Counted from the first letter of the stretch, positions 8,066 to 17,352 are shown. The stretch: 64,000 nt of DNA from Pedobacter cryoconitis (GCF_003259615.1 NZ_QLLR01000011.1:62001-126000), one strand, 5' to 3'. Numbers and translations: made by a program. Notes: a model not told the origin generated them from the letters alone.

Positions 8066-9088
8066 ATGAAAGCAATCGTATATAACGGAGCCTGGGACAT
8101 CCAGCTCAAAGAAAGAGAAGAACCCGTAATCACAGCTGCCGATGAGGTTATTGTCGAAATCAAAGCTACAGGTATTTGCGGAACAGACCTGAGTATAATT
8201 TCCGGAGAATACAATGCAAGTCCGCGGGTAATTATCGGTCATGAATCCGCAGGAATAATTGTTGCCAAAGGCGAAGGTGTAGAAACCTGCAGCATTGGAC
8301 AGCGCGTTATCATTGATCCGACTTTTTATTGCGGTTACTGCGAAAACTGCCGTAAAGGACTTCGCAACCACTGTTTGTTGAAATCAAGTACAGAAGCTGG
8401 TGTTTCTATAGACGGTACTTTTACCAAATACTTTAAAACTACCAAACAGTTTATTTATCCACTGAACGATAACATCCCTTTTGAGCAGGGCGCAATGTCT
8501 GAGCCGCTGAGCTGTGTACTTACCGCAGTTAAAAAGCTGGCTGTAACCCCGTATATGCGCACAGCAATTCTGGGTGGAGGGCCAATTGGCTTGCTATTTT
8601 ATATGGCATTAACCCAGCACGGCATACAAGAAGGCGTTGTTTATGAAGCCTCCCGTGACCGGATTAAACTCATCGAAGAAAACAATGTCCTGTCCAGGAA
8701 CTGGAAGATAGAGCCTTCATTTATTCCCCAAAAGAACCAATATGACCTGATTATTGACACTACAGGTTCACTATTGGAAAAATCAATGCAAGCTATCGCA
8801 GATGGCGGTAAAATCTGTATGATGGGCTTACGTAATAACCAGCAGACTATCAACGCAAGAGAAATTGCAGACCGCAGTATTTCAATTATCGGTTCTATTG
8901 ATTCTATGGATACCTTCAGACATGCTGTAGACCTGATCAATAAAGGAAATTTAGGTTTAGAAAAGATCATTACCAACGAATATGGCCTGGAAGATTTTGA
9001 ATCAGCGATTAAAGATTTGGGTTGTGATGTAGGCACCAAAGTAAGAAGTAATAATATTTCCAGCCTTAAATCAGTCATCAGAATTTAA
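8066..9088 (+). CDS. Zinc-dependent medium-chain alcohol/polyol dehydrogenase
   Basis: A 340-residue medium-chain dehydrogenase. The catalytic zinc site is indicated by GICGTDLS and GHESAGI (Cys, His, Glu), and the structural zinc site by four cysteines in YCGYCENCRKGLRNHC. The Rossmann motif appears as AILGGGPIGLLFYM. It belongs to the sorbitol/threonine dehydrogenase-like group, which oxidises secondary alcohols of sugars, cyclitols or amino acids. It lies 1 bp after the aminotransferase, so the pair probably works as an alcohol-to-ketone-to-amine module (or the reverse). Substrate unknown. Confidence 0.88.
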   Translation: MKAIVYNGAWDIQLKEREEPVITAADEVIVEIKATGICGTDLSIISGEYNASPRVIIGHESAGIIVAKGEGVETCSIGQRVIIDPTFYCGYCENCRKGLRNHCLLKSSTEAGVSIDGTFTKYFKTTKQFIYPLNDNIPFEQGAMSEPLSCVLTAVKKLAVTPYMRTAILGGGPIGLLFYMALTQHGIQEGVVYEASRDRIKLIEENNVLSRNWKIEPSFIPQKNQYDLIIDTTGSLLEKSMQAIADGGKICMMGLRNNQQTINAREIADRSISIIGSIDSMDTFRHAVDLINKGNLGLEKIITNEYGLEDFESAIKDLGCDVGTKVRSNNISSLKSVIRI

Positions 9089-9105
9089 ACCCTTAAAAAA
9101 CGATC

Positions 9106-9771
9106 ATGAGATACATCATATTTGATATAGACGGAACATTGACAGACACAACCGAGGTAGATGATCATTGTTTTACACAGGCATTGGAAGAAACTTTCGG
9201 TTTCCGCGGTTTTGAAACAGATTACGGACATTATGAGAACACAACAGACTCCGGCATTATCCATCAGTTATTTATGGAACGTGACCAGCGTACCTATACC
9301 GAAGCAGAAAGAGAACGTTTTATTCAAAACTTCTTAGTTTTATTGAAAGATGCTTATGCCCAGCGCAATGACTGTATGAAAGAAATACCAAAAGCAGGTA
9401 AAATACTCCACGCACTGTGCACGCAGGAAGGGATCAGTGTTGGCCTGGCAACTGGTGGCTGGAGAGAATCTGCACTATTTAAATTGAGCTGTGCAGGGAT
9501 TACTACTGCGGCTTGTGCAGCGGCCTCATTTGCACAGGACGCAAGAGCAAGGCGGGACATTATAGGCAATACTATCCTGCAAATGAACAAGCTGCATAAA
9601 ATAGATATGCCCTTATCAGAAATCATCTACGTAGGTGACGGCAAATGGGATTACCAGGCGACACAACAATTAGGTATACAATTTATTGGAATTGATAACA
9701 AAAAGTTAGAAGATCTTGCAGATATTGTAAAGATTGGAGATTACGACGAGTTACAACTTCACCTGGTATAA
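9106..9771 (+). CDS. HAD-superfamily hydrolase, phosphoglycolate-phosphatase-like
   Basis: A 221-residue HAD hydrolase. Motif I is FDIDGTLTDT (nucleophile and acid/base Asp), motif II is LATGGW, and motif IV is VGDGKWDYQATQQLG; an alpha-helical cap lies between motifs I and II. It starts 17 bp after the dehydrogenase. In this cassette it would plausibly remove phosphate from the product or an intermediate, leaving a neutral compound for the transporter downstream. A hairpin terminator follows its stop at 9790-9824. Confidence 0.85.
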   Translation: MRYIIFDIDGTLTDTTEVDDHCFTQALEETFGFRGFETDYGHYENTTDSGIIHQLFMERDQRTYTEAERERFIQNFLVLLKDAYAQRNDCMKEIPKAGKILHALCTQEGISVGLATGGWRESALFKLSCAGITTAACAAASFAQDARARRDIIGNTILQMNKLHKIDMPLSEIIYVGDGKWDYQATQQLGIQFIGIDNKKLEDLADIVKIGDYDELQLHLV

Positions 9772-9789
9772 AATATAACACTTAACACC

Positions 9790-9824
9790 AAACAGGGCAT
9801 TGGACAAAATCTGGTGCCCTGTTT
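9790..9824 (+). terminator. Intrinsic terminator or attenuator between phosphatase and transporter genes
   Basis: Arms AAACAGGGCA (9790-9799) and TGCCCTGTTT (9815-9824) pair perfectly over 10 bp, with T residues at the 3' side. It lies only 17 bp before the MFS start. A competing pairing is possible between CACCA (9786-9790) and TGGTG (9812-9816), so read-through control is conceivable. Confidence 0.7.
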
Positions 9825-9841
9825 TAAAACACAAATGATCT

Positions 9842-10987
9842 ATGCCTTTATCTATTGATAAAAAACGTTCTCATCGTATTGCAACCAGTATCTTCTTTTT
9901 CATTGCCGGGCTTACTTATTCCAGCTGGGCATGCCGTATCCATGATATTAAATCTTTCTATACTTTAAGCGATGGAGAACTGGGAAGCGTGTTATTTGCG
10001 TTACCAGTAGGCTTGATGATCAGCTTACCCATATCCGGTTGGATGGTCACCAAATTTACAAGCCGTAAAATACTGATTGCCGCAGGTTTGCTATTTCCTT
10101 TCGTATTATGTATCATCGGATTGACTTCCCATATCTGGCAGCTGGTTATTGTGCTGTTTCTATTTGGATTTTTAAATAATGTTTTTGAAATCTCGATGAA
10201 CACACAAGCGGTGGGGATAGAAGAATTGTATAAAAGATCAATTATGGGCTCTTTCCATGGACTATGGAGTTTAGCAGGTTTTACAGGCGTTGCCATCGGC
10301 ACTTTGGCCATTGCGTTAAACTGGCCTTTCTGGATGCACTTTACACTGATTGGTATACTCTGCTGGGTCCTGGTTTTTTATTCCTGGCGCTATTTGCTAC
10401 CAGAAGACGGAGCTTCAGAATCACAACCCTTATTCGCAAAGCCTGACGGTAACATTTTGAAACTGGGTATGATTGCTTTTGCAAGTCTGATTACTGAAGG
10501 GACCATGTTTGACTGGAGCGGGGTGTACTTTAAAACAGTAGTTACAGTTCCCGAAGCCTTGACCACCATGGGCTCTATTGCATTTATGGCTACTATGGCC
10601 GGCGGACGTTTTGCAGCCGATAAGTTTGTGACCCGCTTCGGGATCAGCAGAATCTTACAATGCAGCGGAATCATTAGTACAACAGGACTCTTACTGGCTG
10701 TGATGTTTCCGAATATTTACACCGCTACTCTGGGCTTTTTGATGGTAGGAATTGGCGTATCGTCTGTTGTACCACTGGTATTGGCATTAGCCGGAAAATC
10801 TAAGACTATGGCTCCGGGAATGGCGATTGCAGCAGTTTCTACAGTTGGGTTTTTAGGCTTTCTGATCGGCCCGCCGATGATTGGTTTTATTGCACAGGCA
10901 ACCAATCTCCGCTGGTCATTCTTGTTAATTGCCATACTTGGGTTCGGAACCACCTTATTAGCTTCTCAGATTAAAAAAATGACTTAA
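9842..10987 (+). CDS. MFS transporter (YbjJ-like)
   Basis: A 381-residue major facilitator with about twelve membrane segments. Typical marks include YSSWACRIHDIKSFYTLSDG near the start, GSFHGLWSLAGFTGVAIG in the middle, and TEGTMFDWSGVYF, a stretch I recall from the YbjJ subgroup. It is the last gene of the aminotransferase cassette but is separated from the HAD gene by 70 bp containing a terminator, so it may be expressed at a lower level. Export of the cassette's product or uptake of its substrate both remain possible; the sequence does not decide. Confidence 0.82.
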   Translation: MPLSIDKKRSHRIATSIFFFIAGLTYSSWACRIHDIKSFYTLSDGELGSVLFALPVGLMISLPISGWMVTKFTSRKILIAAGLLFPFVLCIIGLTSHIWQLVIVLFLFGFLNNVFEISMNTQAVGIEELYKRSIMGSFHGLWSLAGFTGVAIGTLAIALNWPFWMHFTLIGILCWVLVFYSWRYLLPEDGASESQPLFAKPDGNILKLGMIAFASLITEGTMFDWSGVYFKTVVTVPEALTTMGSIAFMATMAGGRFAADKFVTRFGISRILQCSGIISTTGLLLAVMFPNIYTATLGFLMVGIGVSSVVPLVLALAGKSKTMAPGMAIAAVSTVGFLGFLIGPPMIGFIAQATNLRWSFLLIAILGFGTTLLASQIKKMT

Positions 10988-11160
10988 ACCCCCTTAAATA
11001 ACTACCTGTAAACCAGCCACTAAACACATTAATAACGCGTTTCAAGAGCTTTAATCAGCATCTTCAATGAATTCATACTGAATATGGAAGGGAAGGTTCA
11101 CGGCCCTTATTTCAGTCCTTAAAATTAACATTTACGGTATTAAATTAATGGTTTCACCTG

Positions 11161-11215
11161 CCCAAATAATTGGGACTTAAACGTTGTAAATTTTCATTTA
11201 ATTACATTAAATTTA
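11161..11215 (+). promoter_or_regulatory. Candidate promoter of the TonB receptor gene with adjacent dyad
   Basis: TTG at 11184-11186 and TAAATTTA at 11208-11215, spaced 21 bp, approximate the Bacteroidota TTG / TAnnTTTG promoter (last base A, not G). Transcription would begin near 11222, 25 bp before the ATG. A small dyad, CCCAA-ATAA-TTGGG (11161-11174), sits just upstream of the TTG and could be an operator. Confidence 0.4.
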
Positions 11216-11246
11216 AGTAAGTGTAAACCAAATAATAAATTAACGT

Positions 11247-14135
11247 ATGATGAGAAGATTTACAAAACCAGTATTCTTGCTTTTAATGTTCTGTATCACA
11301 GCAATCTGTGTTCAGGCACAAAGCATTGTGATTAGCGGATCAGTCACTGATAAGCTTAGCAAAGAACCTATCCCTGGTGCAGGAATTACCGTTAAAGGAA
11401 AAACAGTAGGTACAACCACTAATCAGAGCGGAAAGTACGCATTCAGCACCACACAAAAAGCACCCTTCATTCTTGTAATCTCTTTCCTGGGCTATACATC
11501 CGTTGAAAAACTGATCACAGGAAATACAACCGATCTGAATATAACACTGGAACAGGAAGGTATTCTCGGACAGGAAGTTGTGATTTCAGCTTCCAGAACT
11601 CCCGAAAGGATACTGGAATCTCCTGTTTCTATCGAAAGAATGGGCAGCAGTGCAATCAAAGAGCAAGCCACTCCATCTTTTTATGATGCTTTAAATAATA
11701 TGAAGGGTGTTGAAGTGAGTACGCAGAGTTTAACTTTCAAATCTATCAATACCAGAGGCTTTAATTCGAACGGAAATACCCGGTTCAACCAATTTGTCGA
11801 CGGGATGGATAACCAGGCTCCGGGGCTTAATTTTGCGGTAGGGAATATCGTAGGGATTAATGATCTGGATGTAGACAATGTCGAACTGCTGCCTGGTGCC
11901 TCATCAGCGCTCTATGGCGCAGGCGGGATTAATGGTACCATGCTGATGACTTCAAAAAGTCCGTTTGATTACCAGGGACCTAGTTTTCAGTTCAAAACAG
12001 GGATTAACCATGTGAATGATAACAATACAGGTGTACAACCTTACAATCAGCTGGATGTCCGCCTGGCGAAGGCCTGGAATAATAAGTTTGCCATCAAGGG
12101 AACTTTCTCTTTTCTTCAGGCACAAGACTGGCAGGCAGACAATTTCTCCAACTTTGACCGCGCTGCAAGAACCGGGAAAGATGGCAACAGAAGTTCAGAT
12201 CCGAATTATGACGGGATCAATGTATATGGTGATGAAGTGAGCCAGAACATGCGAAATGTGGCACAGTCCGTATTAAATGCCGGGACTTCTGGTTTTGTTC
12301 AGGGTGCGCTTGGTTTACAGGCCCCGCCAACTGCTGCACAAATTGACGCGTTTAAATCAAATCCTGCAGGGCTAAATGCTTTAAACGGCTTTCTAAGAAC
12401 AAATGCTACCATGAGGCCTTTTTATGCCGGTCTGAATACACCTGGCTTATTACCTGATCAAAATGTTTCCCGGACAGGCTATAATGAAAGTTCCCTGGTA
12501 GATTATAAAACACAATCGCTTAAAATGTCAGGTTCAGCGAATTACCGTTTCAGTAAAACTATAGAAGGGATTGCGCAGGTTTACTGGGGCAGTGGTACTT
12601 CTGTGTATACCGGGTCGGATCGTTATTCTTTGCGGAATTTCACTATTGGACAGTATAAACTGGAATTAAAAGGGCAGGATTTTTTCATCAGAGGTTATAC
12701 CACACAAGAGCGTTCTGGTGATTCTTATATTGCTTCAATTCTGGGTAGTTATATCAATGAAACTTCTAAAAAATCGACAGACTGGTTTCCTCAGTACGTA
12801 GGAAATTACATAGGCGCAAAATCTCAGGGGGCTACAGATGCAGCAGCATATGCGGCAGCAAGGGCAGCTGCTGATCAGGGCAGGTTCGCTCCGGACTCCA
12901 AAGAATTTGGACTCGCTAAAGAACAGATCCTGAATACAACGATTGCAGGTACTGATTTTAAAAAGGGAATTTACGGAGCCAAGTTTAATGATAAAACCAA
13001 TTTATACCATTACGAAGGAATGTATAACTTCAGCAACCTGTTTAATAATGTTGTTGAATTTCAATTAGGCGCATCTTATCGTTTGTATCAATTAAGATCA
13101 AACGGGACTATTTTTAATGACCTGACTGATGAAATAAATATCAAAGAATATGGCAGCTTCGCACAATTAGGGAAGAAGTTTTTTGAGGATAAGCTTAAAC
13201 TGACTGTTTCCGGCCGTTATGATAAAAGCACTAATTTTGACGGTAGGTTTACCCCAAGGGTGACCGGCGTATATACAGTAGCAAGGAACAATAATATCCG
13301 GGTTTCTTACCAGACCGGCTACCGGAACCCGACTACGCAGAACCAGTATATTGATTTATCCGTGGGTGGCGGCTCACAAAGGCTCATTGGAGGAATCCCC
13401 GAAATTCTGAATAAATACAGCTTGTTTACCAACCAGGCATTTACAGATGTTAGCTATAGGGCTTTTCTGGCCGCTGCAGCAGGTGGAAATCCTGATCCGA
13501 CCTTGTTAAAAGGGTATAATTTCAATGCAAAAGGGGTGAGGCCAGAAAGCGTTCAGGCTTTTGAAGTAGGTTATAAGGGCTTGCTTGGGCCTAAATTCCT
13601 GATTGACGCATATGCTTATTACAATATTTATAAAGATTTTATTACAGCGGTAGATGTTTATCAGAGAAATACTGACGGATCTGGTTTTACCAAATTCGGT
13701 GTTCCGGTAAACGCTACCGGTAAAGTAACTTCCTATGGCGCAGCACTGGGAATCGACTATTTACTGGGTAATTATAACCTGAGCGGTAATATATCCTATA
13801 ATAACATTGGAGACATTCCTGACAACTACATCAATGATTTTAACACACCAAAAATCCGTTACAACCTGGGAATAGCGAAAAAAGAACTGATTAAAAATGT
13901 AGGTTTTAATGTGAACTACCGATGGCAGGGCAAGTTCTATTGGAATTCTTCTTTTGCTTCTGGCGATGTTCATGCATTTGGCTCGCTTGATGCACAGGTC
14001 AATTTAAAAATTCCTTCAGTGAATTCCATGATCAAAATTGGCGGCTCAAATGTGCTGAATAAATACAATTTCACTTCTTACGGAAATCCTGCAGCTGGCG
14101 CAATTTATTACGTGGCTTACGCATTTAATCCTTAA
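11247..14135 (+). CDS. TonB-dependent outer-membrane receptor with carboxypeptidase-regulatory N-domain
   Basis: A 962-residue outer-membrane receptor. A signal peptide (MMRRFTKPVFLLLMFC, ending near VQAQS) is followed by a carboxypeptidase-regulatory-like beta-sandwich (GSVTDKLSKEPIPGAGITVK, about residues 30-105), a plug domain (EVVISASRTPERILESPVS to about residue 240), and a long beta-barrel ending in an aromatic-rich strand, YYVAYAFNP. No SusD-like lipoprotein follows, so it is a solo receptor, not a SusCD pair. The next gene is an exported S9 peptidase separated by a strong terminator, so a joint role in peptide use is only suggestive. Substrate unknown. Confidence 0.9.
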   Translation: MMRRFTKPVFLLLMFCITAICVQAQSIVISGSVTDKLSKEPIPGAGITVKGKTVGTTTNQSGKYAFSTTQKAPFILVISFLGYTSVEKLITGNTTDLNITLEQEGILGQEVVISASRTPERILESPVSIERMGSSAIKEQATPSFYDALNNMKGVEVSTQSLTFKSINTRGFNSNGNTRFNQFVDGMDNQAPGLNFAVGNIVGINDLDVDNVELLPGASSALYGAGGINGTMLMTSKSPFDYQGPSFQFKTGINHVNDNNTGVQPYNQLDVRLAKAWNNKFAIKGTFSFLQAQDWQADNFSNFDRAARTGKDGNRSSDPNYDGINVYGDEVSQNMRNVAQSVLNAGTSGFVQGALGLQAPPTAAQIDAFKSNPAGLNALNGFLRTNATMRPFYAGLNTPGLLPDQNVSRTGYNESSLVDYKTQSLKMSGSANYRFSKTIEGIAQVYWGSGTSVYTGSDRYSLRNFTIGQYKLELKGQDFFIRGYTTQERSGDSYIASILGSYINETSKKSTDWFPQYVGNYIGAKSQGATDAAAYAAARAAADQGRFAPDSKEFGLAKEQILNTTIAGTDFKKGIYGAKFNDKTNLYHYEGMYNFSNLFNNVVEFQLGASYRLYQLRSNGTIFNDLTDEINIKEYGSFAQLGKKFFEDKLKLTVSGRYDKSTNFDGRFTPRVTGVYTVARNNNIRVSYQTGYRNPTTQNQYIDLSVGGGSQRLIGGIPEILNKYSLFTNQAFTDVSYRAFLAAAAGGNPDPTLLKGYNFNAKGVRPESVQAFEVGYKGLLGPKFLIDAYAYYNIYKDFITAVDVYQRNTDGSGFTKFGVPVNATGKVTSYGAALGIDYLLGNYNLSGNISYNNIGDIPDNYINDFNTPKIRYNLGIAKKELIKNVGFNVNYRWQGKFYWNSSFASGDVHAFGSLDAQVNLKIPSVNSMIKIGGSNVLNKYNFTSYGNPAAGAIYYVAYAFNP

Positions 14136-14139
14136 TAAT

Positions 14140-14189
14140 AAACTCAGTATATCGCCTGGAATGAATTTTTCAGGCGATATACTGAGTTT
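14140..14189 (+). terminator. Strong intrinsic terminator after the TonB receptor
   Basis: A perfect 19-bp stem (14140-14158 with 14171-14189; arm begins AAACTCAGTATATCG) closes a 12-base loop and is followed by T residues. It begins a few bases after the receptor stop and separates the receptor from the peptidase gene. Confidence 0.9.
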
Positions 14190-14213
14190 TCATTGTGGAG
14201 GTCTATTTAATAT

Positions 14214-14293
14214 GTCTAAACAATCGTATTTATTACAAACGAGCTTCTACTAATTCGTTTTTAATAAATAATTTAGACGGTTTATTAAAAACC
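14214..14293 (+). promoter_or_regulatory. Structured leader in front of the S9 peptidase
   Basis: Three nested complementary blocks form one long imperfect stem: GTCTAAA (14214-14220) with TTTAGAC (14272-14278), TATTTATT (14227-14234) with AATAAATA (14263-14270), and AAACGA (14237-14242) with TCGTTT (14255-14260). A second small hairpin, GGTTT/AAACC, spans 14279-14293 and ends 4 bp before the peptidase ATG, where it could hide the ribosome binding site. Whether this is an RNA regulator, a miniature inverted-repeat remnant or chance cannot be told from the sequence. Confidence 0.4.
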
Positions 14294-14297
14294 ATAG

Positions 14298-16802
14298 ATG
14301 AAGAAACCTTACTTACCAATTTTACTTTCACTCTGTACTGGGTACAGCGCAATGGCGCAAACAAAAACATTTACCATTACAGAATCTTCAGTCGCAGCTC
14401 CTAAAGCAAACTATCAGCTGGCCTCAAGATTTTCGCCAGCCAAAGTTAAGAAGATGGTCTACTCAGTTGAAGCAGATCCGCATTGGATGAAATTAAGCAA
14501 CCGGTTTTGGTATGCTTATGAATCCCCGGCAGGTAAGGAATGGTACCTGGTAGATCCATCGGCAAAAACCAAAAAGAAAATCTTTGACAAGGCAAAACTC
14601 GCTGCCGAAATAACGACCATTATTCGTGACCCTTTTGATGCACAGCATCTGCCTTTAGAAAACCTGAAATTCTCAGGTGATGAGAAATCGGTTACTTTTG
14701 AAGTTAAAAGCTCCATCGATGAGCCCAAAAAAGACAGAAAAGATAAGAAAGCAGCTGACTCTACGCAGAAAAAAATCTTCTCTTTTCACTATGTGCTTGC
14801 CACCGCAAAGCTAACAGAGATAGCTGATTATTCTAAACCTAAAGAAAAGCCGCAATGGGCCTCAGTAGCACCAGATTCTTCTGCTATTATTTTTAGCAGG
14901 AACTATAATCTATACTGGATGGATAGGGAAAACTATAAAAAGGCAGTTAAAAATGAAGAGGATAGTACCATCATAGAACATCAGCTCACCAAAGACGGAG
15001 TTAAATTCTATTCTTATGGTGCTAATGGCGATGGTGAAAACAATGAAGAGAATGAAAAGAAAAATAAAAAAAGGAGGGAAGCCTACGTATTATGGTCGCC
15101 GGATGCCAGAAATTTTGTATTAAACAGAAAAGACGAGCGTAAGGTGAAAGATCTTTGGGTAATCAATAGTATAGCCGAAGGAAGGCCGACATTGGAAACC
15201 TATAAATACCAGATGCCTGGTGAAGCAGAAGCACCAATTAATGAATTGTTGTTGTTTAATTTTGGAGCAAAAACTTATAAAAAACTAAATACGGTAGCTT
15301 TTAAAGATCAGGATTTCTCCTTGTGGGATGCGCCATCACTAAATAAAAACAGAGATAACGAATTCAGGCCATCCATTTGGCTGGGTACAAATAGTAAGAT
15401 TTATTTCTCCCGTAAAAGCAGAGATTTAAAAAGAGTAGATCTGTGTGCAATTGATATTCAAAATGAAACGGTTACTCCTTTGATTGAGGAACGTTTTAAT
15501 ACTTATCTGCAGACCGAACGTCCAGCGTTGGTAAATGACGGCAAAGAGATCATTCATTGGTCTGAGCGTGACGGATGGGGACATTTCTACCTGTTTGATG
15601 CTACAGGAAAACTGAAAAATCAAATTACCAAAGGCGCTTTTCATTGCGAAGACATTGTCAATGTAGATCATAAGAACAGAGTTCTTTATTTTACTGCTAA
15701 TGGCAGGGAAACAAAAGAAAATCCTTACTACCTGCATTTGTACCGTATCAACTTTGATGGTTCAGGAATTAAGTTACTGAATGCCGGGGATTTTGATCAT
15801 GCGATCAGCATGAACGATGAAGCAAAGTTTTTTATAGACAATTCATCCAGAGTGAATACTGCTCCAAAAGCAATCGTGAAAGATAGCAATGGCCAGGTGG
15901 TTATGGAGCTGGAAACTACTGACCTTTCTTTATTAATGGCTACAGGATATAAATTCCCAGAACCCTTCACTGTAAAAGCTGATGATGGTATCACTGATCT
16001 TTATGGAGTGATGTACAAGCCTTTTGACTTCGATCCGAATAAAAAATATCCGATTATTGAGTATGTATATCCTGGTCCGCAAACAGAAGCAGTAAATAAG
16101 TCATTTAACAAAAGTATGGACAGAATAGACCGTCTGGCACAGTTTGGCTATATCGTCATTACTGTTGGAAATCGTGGCGGGAACCCTGCAAGGTCTAAAT
16201 GGTATCATACTTTTGGCTATGGAAATCTGCGAGATTACGGATTGGCAGATAAAAAGGCTGCAATAGAGCAATTAGCAGACAGAAATAAATTTATCGACAT
16301 CAGCAGAGTAGGTATTACCGGACATTCTGGTGGTGGTTTTATGTCTACAGCTGCGATGCTTGTTTATCCTGATTTCTTTAAAGTTGCAGTATCCAATGCA
16401 GGTAACCATGATAATAATATTTACAATCGTTGGTGGAGTGAAACCCATAATGGCGTAAAAGAAATTATTACAGCAAAAGGTGATACAACGTTTAAATATA
16501 GTATTGACAAGAATCCTGACCTTGCCAAAAATCTTAAAGGACATCTAATGCTGATGACGGGCGACATTGACAACAATGTACATCCAGCAAATACAATCAG
16601 GGTTGCAAATGCTTTAATGAAAGCCGGTAAACGTTTTGAGTTTGTAATTGTACCTGGGCAGCGTCACGCATTTGGAGAGCTGACAGAATACACATTCTGG
16701 AAATTAGCAGATCACTTCAATAAATATTTGATTGGCGATTTCTCTGCTGCAGATCAGGTAGATATTGTGGAAATTGAAAAAGAAATCGAACAGAAAAAAT
16801 AA
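14298..16802 (+). CDS. S9 family peptidase (dipeptidyl peptidase IV-type prolyl oligopeptidase)
   Basis: An 834-residue exported serine peptidase. The signal peptide (MKKPYLPILLSLCTGYSAMAQ) is followed by a beta-propeller-like N-domain of about 540 residues and a C-terminal alpha/beta hydrolase. The catalytic Ser is in GITGHSGGGFMSTA (about residue 677), the Asp in MTGDIDNNVHP (about 756) and the His in PGQRHAFGE (about 789). Such enzymes cut dipeptides or oligopeptides in the periplasm of Bacteroidota. It has its own terminator downstream and a structured leader upstream, so it appears to be a single-gene unit. Confidence 0.92.
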   Translation: MKKPYLPILLSLCTGYSAMAQTKTFTITESSVAAPKANYQLASRFSPAKVKKMVYSVEADPHWMKLSNRFWYAYESPAGKEWYLVDPSAKTKKKIFDKAKLAAEITTIIRDPFDAQHLPLENLKFSGDEKSVTFEVKSSIDEPKKDRKDKKAADSTQKKIFSFHYVLATAKLTEIADYSKPKEKPQWASVAPDSSAIIFSRNYNLYWMDRENYKKAVKNEEDSTIIEHQLTKDGVKFYSYGANGDGENNEENEKKNKKRREAYVLWSPDARNFVLNRKDERKVKDLWVINSIAEGRPTLETYKYQMPGEAEAPINELLLFNFGAKTYKKLNTVAFKDQDFSLWDAPSLNKNRDNEFRPSIWLGTNSKIYFSRKSRDLKRVDLCAIDIQNETVTPLIEERFNTYLQTERPALVNDGKEIIHWSERDGWGHFYLFDATGKLKNQITKGAFHCEDIVNVDHKNRVLYFTANGRETKENPYYLHLYRINFDGSGIKLLNAGDFDHAISMNDEAKFFIDNSSRVNTAPKAIVKDSNGQVVMELETTDLSLLMATGYKFPEPFTVKADDGITDLYGVMYKPFDFDPNKKYPIIEYVYPGPQTEAVNKSFNKSMDRIDRLAQFGYIVITVGNRGGNPARSKWYHTFGYGNLRDYGLADKKAAIEQLADRNKFIDISRVGITGHSGGGFMSTAAMLVYPDFFKVAVSNAGNHDNNIYNRWWSETHNGVKEIITAKGDTTFKYSIDKNPDLAKNLKGHLMLMTGDIDNNVHPANTIRVANALMKAGKRFEFVIVPGQRHAFGELTEYTFWKLADHFNKYLIGDFSAADQVDIVEIEKEIEQKK

Positions 16803-16822
16803 TAAAATAAGCTCAGGATGAT

Positions 16823-16860
16823 AACTGACCCTAATTACCTTAAATGGTTAAGGGTCAGTT
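16823..16860 (+). terminator. Intrinsic terminator of the S9 peptidase gene
   Basis: Arms AACTGACCCT (16823-16832) and AGGGTCAGTT (16851-16860) pair over 10 bp, with weaker pairing inside, and are followed by TCTTTTTATTT. Confidence 0.85.
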
Positions 16861-17011
16861 TCTTTTTATTTGTTCTTTGCCGGTAAAGTCGTACATTATT
16901 CCCTTTTATATTATTGTTATATAATTAACATTATGTTAAGTACATTTTTATCATACGCTCCCCGGCAACAAAATCAGCCTCAAATCTGAGCTGTATCCCT
17001 TTTCCTGATAT

Positions 17012-17266
17012 TTAGTTTTTTATAATCTTATAGGTCTTTGTAATCCCCTCTAAACTGAGTACAGTTAACACATAATATGGATCATGATAATCTTTCATAT
17101 TCAATTCGAGATTTTTACTATTTACCTGTGTGACGGTTTGAACGACCTGACCAGTTCTGAGTGAAGTCAGTTTTGCAGAGGAAATTTCGGGGTTAATTAT
17201 ATTTGGTTTGGTGATGTACCCTAAAAATAACCAGAACCACCCACCGAAGGTTATGCTTTTTTGGCC
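17012..17266 (-). pseudogene. C-terminal gene remnant resembling a type IX secretion sorting domain
   Basis: A minus-strand frame is open for 85 codons but has no usable start codon; an upstream stop lies at 17267-17269. Its last 50 residues look like protein rather than noise: LTSLRTGQVVQTVTQVNSKN, then a YYVLTVLS strand, and a final KTYKIIKN before the stop. The pattern (GQVV turn, spacer, Y-x-L strand, terminal K-IIK) is that of C-terminal sorting domains of type IX secretion cargo. I read it as the tail of a decayed or truncated exported protein. The first 25 codons look unrelated. Confidence 0.4.
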
Positions 17267-17302
17267 TTATATTAAGTTATACCCTGAAAAATCCCTAAAC
17301 GC

Positions 17303-17352
17303 AAAAAGCATCAGAAAATCAAACCCTTGCGAATCCTTATCTGATGCTTTTT
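17303..17352 (-). terminator. Terminator of the first TPR gene
   Basis: Arms AAAAAGCATCAG (17303-17314) and CTGATGCTTTTT (17341-17352) pair perfectly over 12 bp around a 26-base loop, just downstream of the minus-strand stop at 17376. The A/T ends would let it work in both directions. Confidence 0.75.

Noticed and set aside
8051..8371. Antisense open frame against the Zn-dehydrogenase, and similar long antisense frames elsewhere (for example 36141-36524 and 56876-57295)
   Set aside because: Each lies wholly opposite a well-recognised gene, shows no domain, and is expected from codon bias on the true strand.
11247..14135. SusC/SusD polysaccharide utilisation pair
   Set aside because: No SusD-like lipoprotein follows either TonB receptor in the window.
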